Below, piece by piece: positions 6,321-13,828 of a stretch of 14,609 nucleotides of DNA. Origin of the DNA: an uncultured bacterium (GTDB taxonomy: Bacteria > Verrucomicrobiota > Kiritimatiellia > RFP12 > UBA1067). The notes beneath the pieces are model-generated. The model saw only the letters and a list, made by a program, of their open reading frames with translations, was not told where the DNA came from and ran no database searches. The stretch is from positions 1 through 14,609 of the forward strand of contig CAMIVJ010000029.1 of NCBI GenBank assembly GCA_946401765.1. Direction: 5' to 3'. A program made the position numbers and the translations under genes. Numbering within the stretch: position 1 is the stretch's first letter; every line of letters begins with the position of its first letter.

Positions 6321-7613
6321 TTATTTATTGTTGTTCTGGTTTTGCTTCAAGTCTTTTTCTTCCGGCTTCTTGGGCTCGGGCTTCTTTTCTTCCGTCTTTT
6401 TCAGCTCAGGTTTCTTCTCGACCGGCGCTGGCGCTGCAGGAGCGTCCATGTCGCCGAGGAGCCAGGGAATCATATCGTCTTCCTTTGCGCCTACATCTAT
6501 GGATTCAGGCTTGGGAGAAGGGGCGGGAGGAGCAGGGGGCGTTGCCGGTGGCTGCTTTGCTGCTGCTGGTGGCTTGGGCTGCGGCGGCGCAGGGGGGGTA
6601 GGCTTCTTTTGAGGGGCGACAGGGGCTGCGGGCTTGCTGGGCGCAGGAGCGGCACCGATGCTGCGGCGGAGTTCGGCGTCAACCTTGTCGGCTTCTTCGT
6701 CAGAAAGGCGCTTGGCCGGAGATGTGGCGGTGGGCGCGTCGTCCTCGTCAAGAAGAAGCTGGAGGGCGGACTTCTTCGGCGCCGCCGGCTTGGCTGGAGG
6801 CTTGGGCTTGACGGCAACTTCGGCTGGCGCGGGCGGACGTATCGGCTCGACCGGCGGCTTCACCGATGGCTTCACAGGTTCGGCAGGAGGCGGCGGAGGA
6901 TTCTTGGCGGCCTCTTCGGCGGCCTTGCGCGCGTCTTCCTGAGCATAGTACTCGGGATAGAGGCGGCGGCGCTGCTGCTCGATCTGCTCCTTGCGGAGAA
7001 GTTCCTGTTCGGCTTTGAGCTTCTCGCGCGCGGCCTTCACTGCGGCCTGCTGCTTGGCGATATCCGCAGCCTCGCGTTCCGCGGCTTCGCGGAGCTTTGC
7101 GTCCTGAGGGTCTTCAAACTGCTTCAAGGCGGGCGGCTGCGCCTTTGCACGTACCTCGGCGGCTGCTGCCGCCGCGCGGGCGCGGGCGAGCTCGGCCTGC
7201 ATGGCCTCGAGCTTCTCGAGAATCGGCTTCATGCGCGCGCCGTCGTCAACAGGAGGCTGTGCTGGCTGCTGCACGTTCACTACGGGCGCGGGTGCGGGCT
7301 GCACGGCCGGCGTCACGCGCTCGCGCAGCGCAATGTCCATGAGCCTGTCCGAAAGAGTCTGATTCCGGTTGATCATGAAGAGCGCAATCACCGAGAAGGT
7401 GAGCACCACGATCACCAGAAGCACGATGAAAAAGATTGAAAGCGAGAGCATTCGCTTGTGCGCCTTGGCCTGCTCAGCCTCAAGGTATTCCTGAAACGCT
7501 TTAAGAACCGGAAACTCGGTTGAAGCATCTGCCCGCTCGTAGATGCGCACTGCAGTTGCGTTGGACATCTCGCCCGGCATGCCTTGGTTGTCGCCTTTGA
7601 TTTCTTCGTTCAT
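6321..7613 (-). CDS. Single-pass membrane protein with coiled coil and long Pro/Ala/Lys-rich tail (TolA/TonB-like layout), function unknown
   Basis: 430 residues from the ATG at 7613, which is preceded by AAGGAAG at a good distance and a matching promoter. The reading frame extends to 7718 but that would cross the -10 box. Residues 1-54 are polar and include a short helix (FPVLKAFQEYLEAEQAKAHKR). Residues 55-81 form one strong membrane segment. Residues about 126-158 and 168-238 are charged Ala/Glu/Lys coiled coil. Residues 239-430 are Pro/Ala/Lys-rich, with two short hydrophobic-acidic islands (LQLLLDEDD and IPWLLGD) that could be docking motifs. The layout resembles TolA or TonB, but I see no conserved C-terminal domain of either family. 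Basic residues lie before the membrane segment, and orientation is uncertain. A 387-residue frame on the other strand (6276-7439) is a shadow of its codon bias. It is co-transcribed with the NYN gene. Confidence 0.85.
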   Translation of the reverse strand: MNEEIKGDNQGMPGEMSNATAVRIYERADASTEFPVLKAFQEYLEAEQAKAHKRMLSLSIFFIVLLVIVVLTFSVIALFMINRNQTLSDRLMDIALRERVTPAVQPAPAPVVNVQQPAQPPVDDGARMKPILEKLEAMQAELARARAAAAAAEVRAKAQPPALKQFEDPQDAKLREAAEREAADIAKQQAAVKAAREKLKAEQELLRKEQIEQQRRRLYPEYYAQEDARKAAEEAAKNPPPPPAEPVKPSVKPPVEPIRPPAPAEVAVKPKPPAKPAAPKKSALQLLLDEDDAPTATSPAKRLSDEEADKVDAELRRSIGAAPAPSKPAAPVAPQKKPTPPAPPQPKPPAAAKQPPATPPAPPAPSPKPESIDVGAKEDDMIPWLLGDMDAPAAPAPVEKKPELKKTEEKKPEPKKPEEKDLKQNQNNNK

Positions 7614-7641
7614 ATATCTATCTTCCTTGTTGATGGTGTCT

Positions 7642-7670
7642 ATTCTAACATTTTTCCTCTTGACGCTCAA
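7642..7670 (-). promoter_or_regulatory. Promoter for the proline-rich membrane protein / NYN operon
   Basis: On the minus strand, TTGAGC (7670-7665) and TAGAAT (7647-7642) are 17 bp apart. Transcription would start near 7635, giving a leader of about 22 nt that contains the AAGGAAG ribosome site. It is divergent from the promoter at 7690-7695. Confidence 0.65.
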
Positions 7671-7686
7671 GCCGATTTTCAAAATA

Positions 7687-7695
7687 TGGTATAAT
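7687..7695 (+). promoter_or_regulatory. Extended -10 promoter for the metallophosphoesterase gene
   Basis: TGGTATAAT (7687-7695) is a perfect extended -10 box. No good -35 box sits 17 bp upstream, which is usual for this promoter type. The start would be near 7702, leaving a leader of about 53 nt before the ATG at 7755. This excludes the TTG at 7698 as the initiation codon. Confidence 0.65.
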
Positions 7696-7754
7696 ACTTG
7701 TCGGTGGGCCAGATACAAAATTCACACGTGAAACATTCAAAGCAAAGAGATGCG

Positions 7755-8621
7755 ATGAACAGAAGAAGCTTCTTAGTAGGGACATTTGCGTCCGTTGGAA
7801 CGCTGTTGGCTTTTTCATCCGGCGCAGAGACGCGGGGCGGCGACGCGAATGGGGATCAGAAGGGGACGAAGAGCCGCCTTCGCATCGCGCACTTGACCGA
7901 TCCGCAGTTCGGATTCGGTCCAGGAAAGACCCCGGCCCAGAAATACGCGGCGGACATTGCGCGCTTCGAGCGCGAGATCGAGATCGTCAACGCAATGAAG
8001 CCCGACCTCGCGCTGATAACTGGCGACCTTACGAACAACTACAACGACGTCGCCAAGGACTGGCCGCGGCTGCTGAAGAAGTTCACCGTGCCACTCGCCG
8101 TCGCGCCAGGCAACCATGACATGGGCAATGAGATGACTAAGGCGGTGCGCGACCGCTACCTCTCGGTGTTCGGCTACGACTACAAGACGTTCGACGTCAA
8201 GGGATGGCGCATCATCGTGGGCAACACGCAGTTCTGGCGCAAGACGCCGCTCGCGGACGAGAAGACCAGATACGAGGCGTGGCTGAAGGATGAGTGCACA
8301 AAGGCGAAGTCGCTTGACGGACGCGTTCTCTTCGCCGGCCACATACCGCCTTTCGCAGACAAGCCGAACGAGAAGGACTCATACGAGAACTATCCGATGA
8401 CCGGTCGCTACGCGCGCATGAGCATGTACCTCGCCGCCGGTGCGCGCTTCTTCCTCGCCGGTCACACTCATCGCTACATCGCCCACGGCTGGAAGGATCT
8501 CACGATTCTCAATCCCGAAACCACCAGCACCAATTTCGACACTCGTCCACATGGTTTCCGCGTATTCGACATCACCGATCCATACGACTACTCCTACAAC
8601 TTCGTCAAAGTTCGTTCTTGA
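7755..8621 (+). CDS. Tat-exported calcineurin-like metallophosphoesterase (CPPED1-like, DxQ variant)
   Basis: 288 residues from the ATG at 7755. The N-terminus MNRRSFLVGTFASVGTLLAF is a twin-arginine signal (RRSFL plus a hydrophobic stretch), so the folded enzyme would be exported. The metal-binding motifs are in order: DPQ (D49, Q51), GDLTN (D91, N94), GNHD (N120-D122), GHIPPF (H196) and GHTH (H237, H239). The first motif is D-x-Q where most family members have D-x-H; this variant is typical of the CPPED1 group, so it is likely functional. These enzymes hydrolyse phosphomonoesters or diesters with a two-metal centre; the substrate here is unknown. The start was chosen for the signal peptide and the AAAGAGA stretch upstream. 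It has its own promoter and is divergent from the membrane protein operon. The next gene also has its own promoter, so this is probably monocistronic. Confidence 0.92.
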   Translation: MNRRSFLVGTFASVGTLLAFSSGAETRGGDANGDQKGTKSRLRIAHLTDPQFGFGPGKTPAQKYAADIARFEREIEIVNAMKPDLALITGDLTNNYNDVAKDWPRLLKKFTVPLAVAPGNHDMGNEMTKAVRDRYLSVFGYDYKTFDVKGWRIIVGNTQFWRKTPLADEKTRYEAWLKDECTKAKSLDGRVLFAGHIPPFADKPNEKDSYENYPMTGRYARMSMYLAAGARFFLAGHTHRYIAHGWKDLTILNPETTSTNFDTRPHGFRVFDITDPYDYSYNFVKVRS

Positions 8622-8707
8622 TGACTTTCACAAGTCCGGTGTCAGGATTGACGTATTTGTATAAGGCATAAAGTTTTCACAAAACTCCCGTGACCTAAAG
8701 TTTGTAT

Positions 8708-8736
8708 TTGCCTTTGAACTGTTCATTATGTATAAT
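8708..8736 (+). promoter_or_regulatory. Promoter of the beta-strand-repeat protein gene
   Basis: TTGCCT (8708-8713) and TATAAT (8731-8736) are 17 bp apart. Transcription should begin near 8743, giving a leader of about 36 nt before the GTG at 8779. The -10 box lies inside the longest open frame, which starts at 8728, so that longest start is not usable from this promoter. Confidence 0.7.
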
Positions 8737-8778
8737 ACATGTGACTTTTCAAACAGCGTAAAAGGAATGAGGTGCAAT

Positions 8779-11700
8779 GTGAAAAATCGGTACAGTTTGA
8801 GTTGGCGAGCAGTCGGTTGCGCTTTGCAGGCGGCAGTGTTGTTTTGCGCAGCTGATGCGCTGGCAGACTGCTACAAGTATGATACAAAAAACGGAACCGT
8901 CAATCTAGGCCCTACAACGCAGATAAATTCCAAAGACAGGTTCATCATCTTTCAGGGCACGGTGAACCTCAACGAAGGCGCATTCATCAAGTCTGGCGGC
9001 GACAGCGCCGGTAGCTGCAACTTCATTGGCGTTGACAGAGGCGCCGACAGCGCGTTGAACATCAACGGCGGCGTGTTCTGGTGCGCAGCGTCGAACGGCG
9101 CAGGGTACCTCGGCGTAGGAAACAACAACAATGGCGTGAGCTCCACGCTCACGCTCAACAGCGGAACGCTGAGAGTGGATACACAGCTGCGCAGTTCAAC
9201 GATGTGGAGCGGTCTTTCTGGCGCCAAGAGTTCCGGCACGATCAACATCTACGGCGGCGAGGCCATCGTCAAGCAGTTCGTGCTTGGCGCGTCGTCCGCA
9301 AACAGCGGCACATCCACGCTCGGTCTCTACGGCGGAGTTTTGACCGTCGAGGAGATGAACTTCCAGCAGTACAATGGCCAGGTGTTCACATGGAACCACG
9401 GCACGCTCGTGGCCGCTCGGAACAACATCTTCGTCGTGAACGCCTACACGAGCCAGAACAGCAAGACGCGCACGATGCAGATCACGGGTGCCCCAGCAAG
9501 CTTCGACACCGCAGGATTCGCGCAGTCGATTCCTGAATTCACTGGCACGGGCAAGCTTCGCATCACGGGCGGCGGCGAGACGACGTTCGAGCAGCAGACT
9601 CTCACGTACGGCCTCATTCTTGACGACGCGGTGATCAACCTCGGCGCGCTCGATTCAAGCGCAGCCTGCCTTACGACGCCCAACCTTGAACTCGTCGGCC
9701 CGACCACGCTCAAGGTCTCGCCGCCTTCATCTCCTTCCGGACGCTATCCGCTGATTGCCTGCACATCCACGTTCGACGGATCGCTCGGTCAGCTGTCCGT
9801 TTCAGGCGGCGGCGCAGGCGTGCTCGTGCGCGACGGAAACACGATCTATCTCTCGTTCGAAGGATATGGCGATGCGCTAGTCTATTCGACGGGGACGGGC
9901 GGCGAGGATACACCTGCTCTGTCGTCGTACACGCGCCTAGCGTTTACGGACGCAGCTGGCGCTTTCGCCGTCGGTGGCGACGGGCTTACGTTCTCGCAGG
10001 ACATCGCGGACGAGAGCGCCACGGCGCAGACCGTCACCGCGCCCGTCACGTTCTCCACCGCGAGCAGCAGCATCTATGTCGCGGAAGGCGGACGCCTCAC
10101 GCTTTCCGGTGGACTTACGGCCACCACGCCGCGCAAGGATGGTCCCGGCACGCTTGTACTCGACAATGCGACGATGCCTGCCGAGATCAATCCGAGAAGG
10201 GGCGTTCTTGACCTCGGCGGGAATACGTATTCAGGCAAGCTCAATTTTGCATTGCGTCGCTACTACGGCGATGAAATCACGTTGACGAATGGCGTATGGC
10301 GTCCGTCGATGCAGTACGATCTCCGGACGCAGGGGCAGACCATTACGATTGCGGATGGTTTTACCGTTGATATCACTGCGAATGCCAACAGCCGCGTGCT
10401 GATTGGAAACCTCAGCGTACATGACGAGTGGCAGGAGACGCGGGTGATTATTGACGGTGGAACTCTCAAAACCATCGGCAACCAAGGCAACGTCTGCAAC
10501 TTCATCGGCGTCGACCATCGTGGCAGGTCATTTCTTGAAGTGCGGCGCGGCGTCTTCGAGGCCACGGGAAGCAACGGAGGCACGGTGCGAATCGGGGCTG
10601 GACCGAATGCGAATGTGAATGGTACCGTGCGAGTAAGTGGGGGCACGTTTACGGCCGTAAACGACATTTCAATGGGAACGGTCTACAACGGTCTGGGCGG
10701 TGGCGGCGGCAATGGCGCGTTTGAACTTTCTGGCGGCCTTGCCGATGTAGGGAACCTTTATGTTGGCGCGACATCCTCTTCCGCTGGGCGTAGCGCAGTG
10801 AGCCTCACGGGCGGCGTACTTGAAGTCGGTTGCCTAAAGTGTCTCGCCTATAACAAGCAAACACTCCTTGCCGACGGCGCGACGATTCGCGCCAAACGCG
10901 CCGACACCGCCGACGCGCCGTTTATGGCGAAGGTCGCCTCGGCGGACAGTTACGCGAAGACCTACACCATCGGCACGGGCGGCCTCACGGTCGACACCGC
11001 CGGATACGATGTGCATTGCGACATCCCATGGGACGGAGAAGGGGGAATGACCGTGATGGGAGAAGGGGGATCTCTCGCGCTTCCTGGTTCGCCCGCGTTT
11101 ACGGGCGATATCGTGATCTCCAATGCCGCGGCACTTGTTGTGACAAGCTCTGCAACGTGCGCGGGGAAGATTGTGCTCGGCGGCGCGAATGCGAAGATCC
11201 GCTTCGACACGACAGCGTATCAGGAGGATACGCTTACGCTTGCTACGGACGGCTTTACGCTGCCAGAGGGCGTTGACGCCGTTCTCGACCTCGTGGAGCT
11301 TGTTGGCGAAGGGTACATTGCCTCAACATCTGAAGACGGCAAGTCCATAGTTCTTTCCCTCGCGGCGAACGTCGCCGCGTTCGCCTGGTGGACGGGCGGC
11401 GGCGATGTGACGAACCTGAGCGATCCCGCGAATTGGGCCTGCACCAACGCAACAGGCGCGGCGGTGGAGAATGCACTGCCCATAAAGTCAACCGTTGTCG
11501 TAATTGACGGCGCCACGTCGTTCACGGTTCCCGAGGGCGCTGCTCCCGGCTGGGCCTCGACGCAGATCGGAAACGGCGGCCCCGTCACGCTCGGCGCGGA
11601 CTGCGACTGGGCGACGCTCCCCAATGTCACCATCGCGGACGGCTCGTACATCGACCTCAAGGGACACAACCTCAAGATCTCCAATCTCACGGCCGCAGAA

Positions 11701-12972
11701 GGGTACGACGCCGCGTACGTGACGAACTCCGTCGAAGGCGTGAAGCCTGCTCTCTGGGCTGAGAATGCCTTCTCCGAGACCGAATACATCGACACAGAGA
11801 AGGTGACTGTCTTTACCGAGTGCGTTGAGGTGAAGAGCGTGAGCGGCAGCACGTTCTCCGTCCCAAGAGCAAATCTCGGCGGTGCGATGGACGCCACTTG
11901 CGTAGTGACTGGCGGCGTGATGACCGTTGGCACGACTGCGGGCTCAGAGAGCGACATGGTTTATGTCGGCAGCGGCAACCACATTGGTTCGTTATTGATA
12001 AACAACGACGCAACTGTGAAGATCCACATGCTGCGTATTGGAAATACAGGCGCGTCGTCTGGCGGCAACGTCGTCGTGTCGGACAACGCCGCATTGCCAC
12101 TCTCCAATTTCATAACTGTTGGCCACCACAATGCAGCTGAATGCGTGTTCACGCAGAACGGCGGCAGGGTGACATCGGTCAACGACTTCAACATCGGTGT
12201 TGGCAACACGGCGCCGGCGCGGTACATCATGAACGGCGGCGAGCTAGTGGCAGGACGCGCGCTGGCAATTGGCCGTAATGAGACAACGGGCGGCATAGGC
12301 GAGCTTTTGCAGAATGGAGGCGCAGTGAGATCCAGCACGTATATTTCCATCGGATACCAAACAGGAAGCGAGGGATCCTATATTATGACCGCGGGAACAC
12401 TTGACATTTCAAAGAACGTGGTGAACCTGGGAACCGAAGGTGCGGTCAAGATGGCGCTTCTTGACATTTCCGGCGGCGTAGCGACACTTGAGAAAGGCCT
12501 GAATGTAGGAGGAACCGCTACGTTGCGTCTCAAGGACGACGGCAAGCTCGTCACGTCGCACGTCAGAGGCGTCAATCAGTCGGCTACGGTTGAGTTCGAC
12601 GGCGGTACGCTGCAGCCTATCGCTGACAACGCGACGTTCATCAATTCGACATCGAATGTCTTTTTCCGCGCGAACGGCGTGACGATAGATACAGCCGGCC
12701 ACAATATCGCTTTCAGCGGATGTGTGCTGAATGCGATTCCACGCGCGAAGGCAATTACTTTGACTGGCGGCGGCAGTCTTGACTTCACGAATACAATGCT
12801 AAGGTTCACCGACAAGCTAAACGGCAGCTTTACGTTTGCGACTGCCGATGACGGCGTCTTCACAAACGTTCCTACACTTGATCCACCGCTCAGTTCGACC
12901 AGCGTCGTTCTGTCTGAGGACGGCAAGACCATAAAGATCATCAAGGCCGGCCTTGTGATATTCGTCAAATAA
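8779..12972 (+). CDS. Very large secreted beta-strand-repeat (autotransporter-repeat-like) protein with three related modules
   Basis: 1397 residues from the GTG at 8779, preceded by GAGG at a 6-nt spacing; ATG 8767 is the alternative. Residues 1-29 form a Sec signal peptide (KNR, then a hydrophobic run, then ALA before D30). The rest is low in charge and rich in Gly, Ser, Thr and Asn, with short alternating strands ending in GG (INGGVF, LNSGTL, LYGGVL), typical of right-handed beta-helix and autotransporter-associated repeats. Three related modules each finish with DTAG: about 81-260, 574-755 and 1062-1320 (DTAG at 243, 739 and 1304). NFIGVD opens the first two. A WWTGGGD...DPANW segment near 870-886 resembles a repeat common in large PVC surface proteins. 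I see no C-terminal outer-membrane barrel, no LPXTG and no PEP-CTERM tail; it ends GLVIFVK. It is likely a cell-surface or secreted structural or adhesive protein. The ligand is unknown. Confidence 0.9.
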   Translation: MKNRYSLSWRAVGCALQAAVLFCAADALADCYKYDTKNGTVNLGPTTQINSKDRFIIFQGTVNLNEGAFIKSGGDSAGSCNFIGVDRGADSALNINGGVFWCAASNGAGYLGVGNNNNGVSSTLTLNSGTLRVDTQLRSSTMWSGLSGAKSSGTINIYGGEAIVKQFVLGASSANSGTSTLGLYGGVLTVEEMNFQQYNGQVFTWNHGTLVAARNNIFVVNAYTSQNSKTRTMQITGAPASFDTAGFAQSIPEFTGTGKLRITGGGETTFEQQTLTYGLILDDAVINLGALDSSAACLTTPNLELVGPTTLKVSPPSSPSGRYPLIACTSTFDGSLGQLSVSGGGAGVLVRDGNTIYLSFEGYGDALVYSTGTGGEDTPALSSYTRLAFTDAAGAFAVGGDGLTFSQDIADESATAQTVTAPVTFSTASSSIYVAEGGRLTLSGGLTATTPRKDGPGTLVLDNATMPAEINPRRGVLDLGGNTYSGKLNFALRRYYGDEITLTNGVWRPSMQYDLRTQGQTITIADGFTVDITANANSRVLIGNLSVHDEWQETRVIIDGGTLKTIGNQGNVCNFIGVDHRGRSFLEVRRGVFEATGSNGGTVRIGAGPNANVNGTVRVSGGTFTAVNDISMGTVYNGLGGGGGNGAFELSGGLADVGNLYVGATSSSAGRSAVSLTGGVLEVGCLKCLAYNKQTLLADGATIRAKRADTADAPFMAKVASADSYAKTYTIGTGGLTVDTAGYDVHCDIPWDGEGGMTVMGEGGSLALPGSPAFTGDIVISNAAALVVTSSATCAGKIVLGGANAKIRFDTTAYQEDTLTLATDGFTLPEGVDAVLDLVELVGEGYIASTSEDGKSIVLSLAANVAAFAWWTGGGDVTNLSDPANWACTNATGAAVENALPIKSTVVVIDGATSFTVPEGAAPGWASTQIGNGGPVTLGADCDWATLPNVTIADGSYIDLKGHNLKISNLTAAEGYDAAYVTNSVEGVKPALWAENAFSETEYIDTEKVTVFTECVEVKSVSGSTFSVPRANLGGAMDATCVVTGGVMTVGTTAGSESDMVYVGSGNHIGSLLINNDATVKIHMLRIGNTGASSGGNVVVSDNAALPLSNFITVGHHNAAECVFTQNGGRVTSVNDFNIGVGNTAPARYIMNGGELVAGRALAIGRNETTGGIGELLQNGGAVRSSTYISIGYQTGSEGSYIMTAGTLDISKNVVNLGTEGAVKMALLDISGGVATLEKGLNVGGTATLRLKDDGKLVTSHVRGVNQSATVEFDGGTLQPIADNATFINSTSNVFFRANGVTIDTAGHNIAFSGCVLNAIPRAKAITLTGGGSLDFTNTMLRFTDKLNGSFTFATADDGVFTNVPTLDPPLSSTSVVLSEDGKTIKIIKAGLVIFVK

Positions 12973-12976
12973 TTCT

Positions 12977-13097
12977 CATGGGGACAGTCCCGGCTAGGGT
13001 AAATTGGTCTCTGTGAGAATTGGACATTGGCAACATTGGAATTGGCAACATTTTCACATTGGCAACAATAAACAGAACATTGGGGTCTGTCCCCATC
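12977..13097. repeat. Inverted-repeat-bounded intergenic element (REP/MITE-like)
   Basis: ATGGGGACAGTCCC (12978-12991) and GGGGTCTGTCCCCAT (13082-13096) are inverted copies: 13 of 14 positions pair, with one T-T mismatch. Each end can also fold on itself (GGGA/TCCC). Between them lie three copies of ATTGGCAACA(T/A)T at 13026, 13041 and 13058. No coding frame is present. The GGGGACAGTCCC motif is, in my recollection, often seen with IS200-like/REP-associated transposases. No transposase is in the window, so the element would be non-autonomous. Confidence 0.6.
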
Positions 13098-13111
13098 AAA
13101 TGTATTATTTG

Positions 13112-13124
13112 CGCATAATATGCG
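13112..13124. promoter_or_regulatory. Short inverted repeat upstream of the phosphoribosyltransferase gene
   Basis: CGCATA and TATGCG flank a single A, a near-perfect 13-bp palindrome 65 nt before the gene. It could be an operator or part of the neighbouring repeat element. No regulator can be named. Confidence 0.3.
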
Positions 13125-13174
13125 TTATGTAAACTAGGCAATTATTGTTTGCTCTTCCTATTTACGCCCTTTTT

Positions 13175-13183
13175 TGGTATAAT
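13175..13183 (+). promoter_or_regulatory. Extended -10 promoter directly before the phosphoribosyltransferase start codon
   Basis: TGGTATAAT (13175-13183) is identical to the extended -10 box at 7687-7695. Its last base is only 7 nt before the A of the ATG at 13190, so transcription would start at or beside the start codon. Confidence 0.6.
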
Positions 13184-13189
13184 TGAGGC

Positions 13190-13732
13190 ATGGAAAAGAA
13201 AGTATATCTTGATGCGCGCGAGTATCAGCGCGACATGTGGCGGCTCGCGAGACAGATCATTGATTCTGGTTGGCGGCCTGACGTGCTGCTTGCTCTTTGG
13301 CGCGGCGGAGCTCAGGCTGGCGTTGCCGTCCATGAGTTTCTCAAGGTAATGGGCGTATCTGTGCGTCACATGCCGATTAAATGCTATAGCTACACTGGAA
13401 TTGCCCAGAGCAACGTCGAGGTGAAATTCGAGCATGCCGAAAGCGTGATGGAGAAGCTCACTCCCGGCACGCACGTTCTCGTTGTGGACGACGTGTTTGA
13501 CACCGGCCGCACAGCGGCTGCCGTTCATGAGCGCCTGGAGAAGCTGGGATGCGACATGAAAATGGCGTGCGTCTACTGGAAGCCGGAGAAGAACGTCACC
13601 TCGTACCACCCGGATTTCCACGTCCGCACGATCGACCGCTGGATTGTCTTCCCTCATGAGATCGAAGGTCTTACCTGCGATGAAATCATGGAAAAGGACG
13701 AAGTGCTCGCCGCCCTCATGCGCCGGCCTTGA
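13190..13732 (+). CDS. Phosphoribosyltransferase (type I PRTase fold, purine-type, exact base unknown)
   Basis: A 180-residue cytosolic protein. The PRPP-binding motif is HVLVVDDVFDTGRTA (residues 95-109), with the two acidic residues D100-D101 and the DTGRT loop. ALWRGGAQAG (35-44) matches the pyrophosphate-binding loop region, and WIVFPHEIE near 151-159 resembles the C-terminal nucleobase-binding part of xanthine or hypoxanthine PRTases. The family transfers phosphoribose from PRPP to a nucleobase, usually in purine salvage; some members are regulators. The substrate cannot be set from sequence alone. The ATG at 13190 has GAGG only 1 nt upstream, too close for a ribosome site. The extended -10 box ends 7 nt before the ATG, so the mRNA may be leaderless. 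The next in-frame ATG (13235) would remove a conserved-looking N-terminal helix. Confidence 0.88.
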   Translation: MEKKVYLDAREYQRDMWRLARQIIDSGWRPDVLLALWRGGAQAGVAVHEFLKVMGVSVRHMPIKCYSYTGIAQSNVEVKFEHAESVMEKLTPGTHVLVVDDVFDTGRTAAAVHERLEKLGCDMKMACVYWKPEKNVTSYHPDFHVRTIDRWIVFPHEIEGLTCDEIMEKDEVLAALMRRP

Positions 13733-13771
13733 ATCCTCTTCTCGTCTGCCATTCGCCCTTCTCGAAATCAA

Positions 13772-13798
13772 AAGCCCGCGGCCAGAGGCCACGGGCTT
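13772..13798 (-). terminator. Terminator of rpsU (possibly bidirectional)
   Basis: AAGCCCG/CGGGCTT and GGCC/GGCC form an 11-bp stem with one C-A mismatch and an AGA loop. Read on the minus strand it is followed by TTTGATTT (13771 downwards), a T-rich tail, so it mainly serves rpsU. It also lies 39 nt after the phosphoribosyltransferase stop. Confidence 0.75.
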
Positions 13799-13828
13799 GC
13801 AAAAGGCATGTCAGCCTACTAGTGGGAA

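Noticed and set aside
6276..7439. 387-residue open frame on the plus strand, opposite the proline-rich gene
   Set aside because: Its Gly/Leu/Arg-rich sequence is the reverse reading of Pro/Ala/Lys codons. It has no family features, and the minus frame has a promoter, ribosome site and membrane segment.
7614..7718. Upstream start adding 35 residues to the proline-rich protein
   Set aside because: The extension spans the promoter and no ribosome site precedes it; the ATG at 7613 has one.
7698..7754. TTG start adding 19 residues to the metallophosphoesterase
   Set aside because: It lies at the -10 box and places polar residues before an otherwise good Tat signal.
8672..8686. AGTTTT/AAAACT hairpin as terminator of the metallophosphoesterase gene
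   Set aside because: Six A-T-rich pairs with a 3-nt loop and no T-run; too weak to call.
13021..13070. CRISPR-like array of ATTGGCAACATT units
   Set aside because: Units are 12 nt with 3-5 nt gaps, far too short for repeats and spacers, and no cas gene is present.
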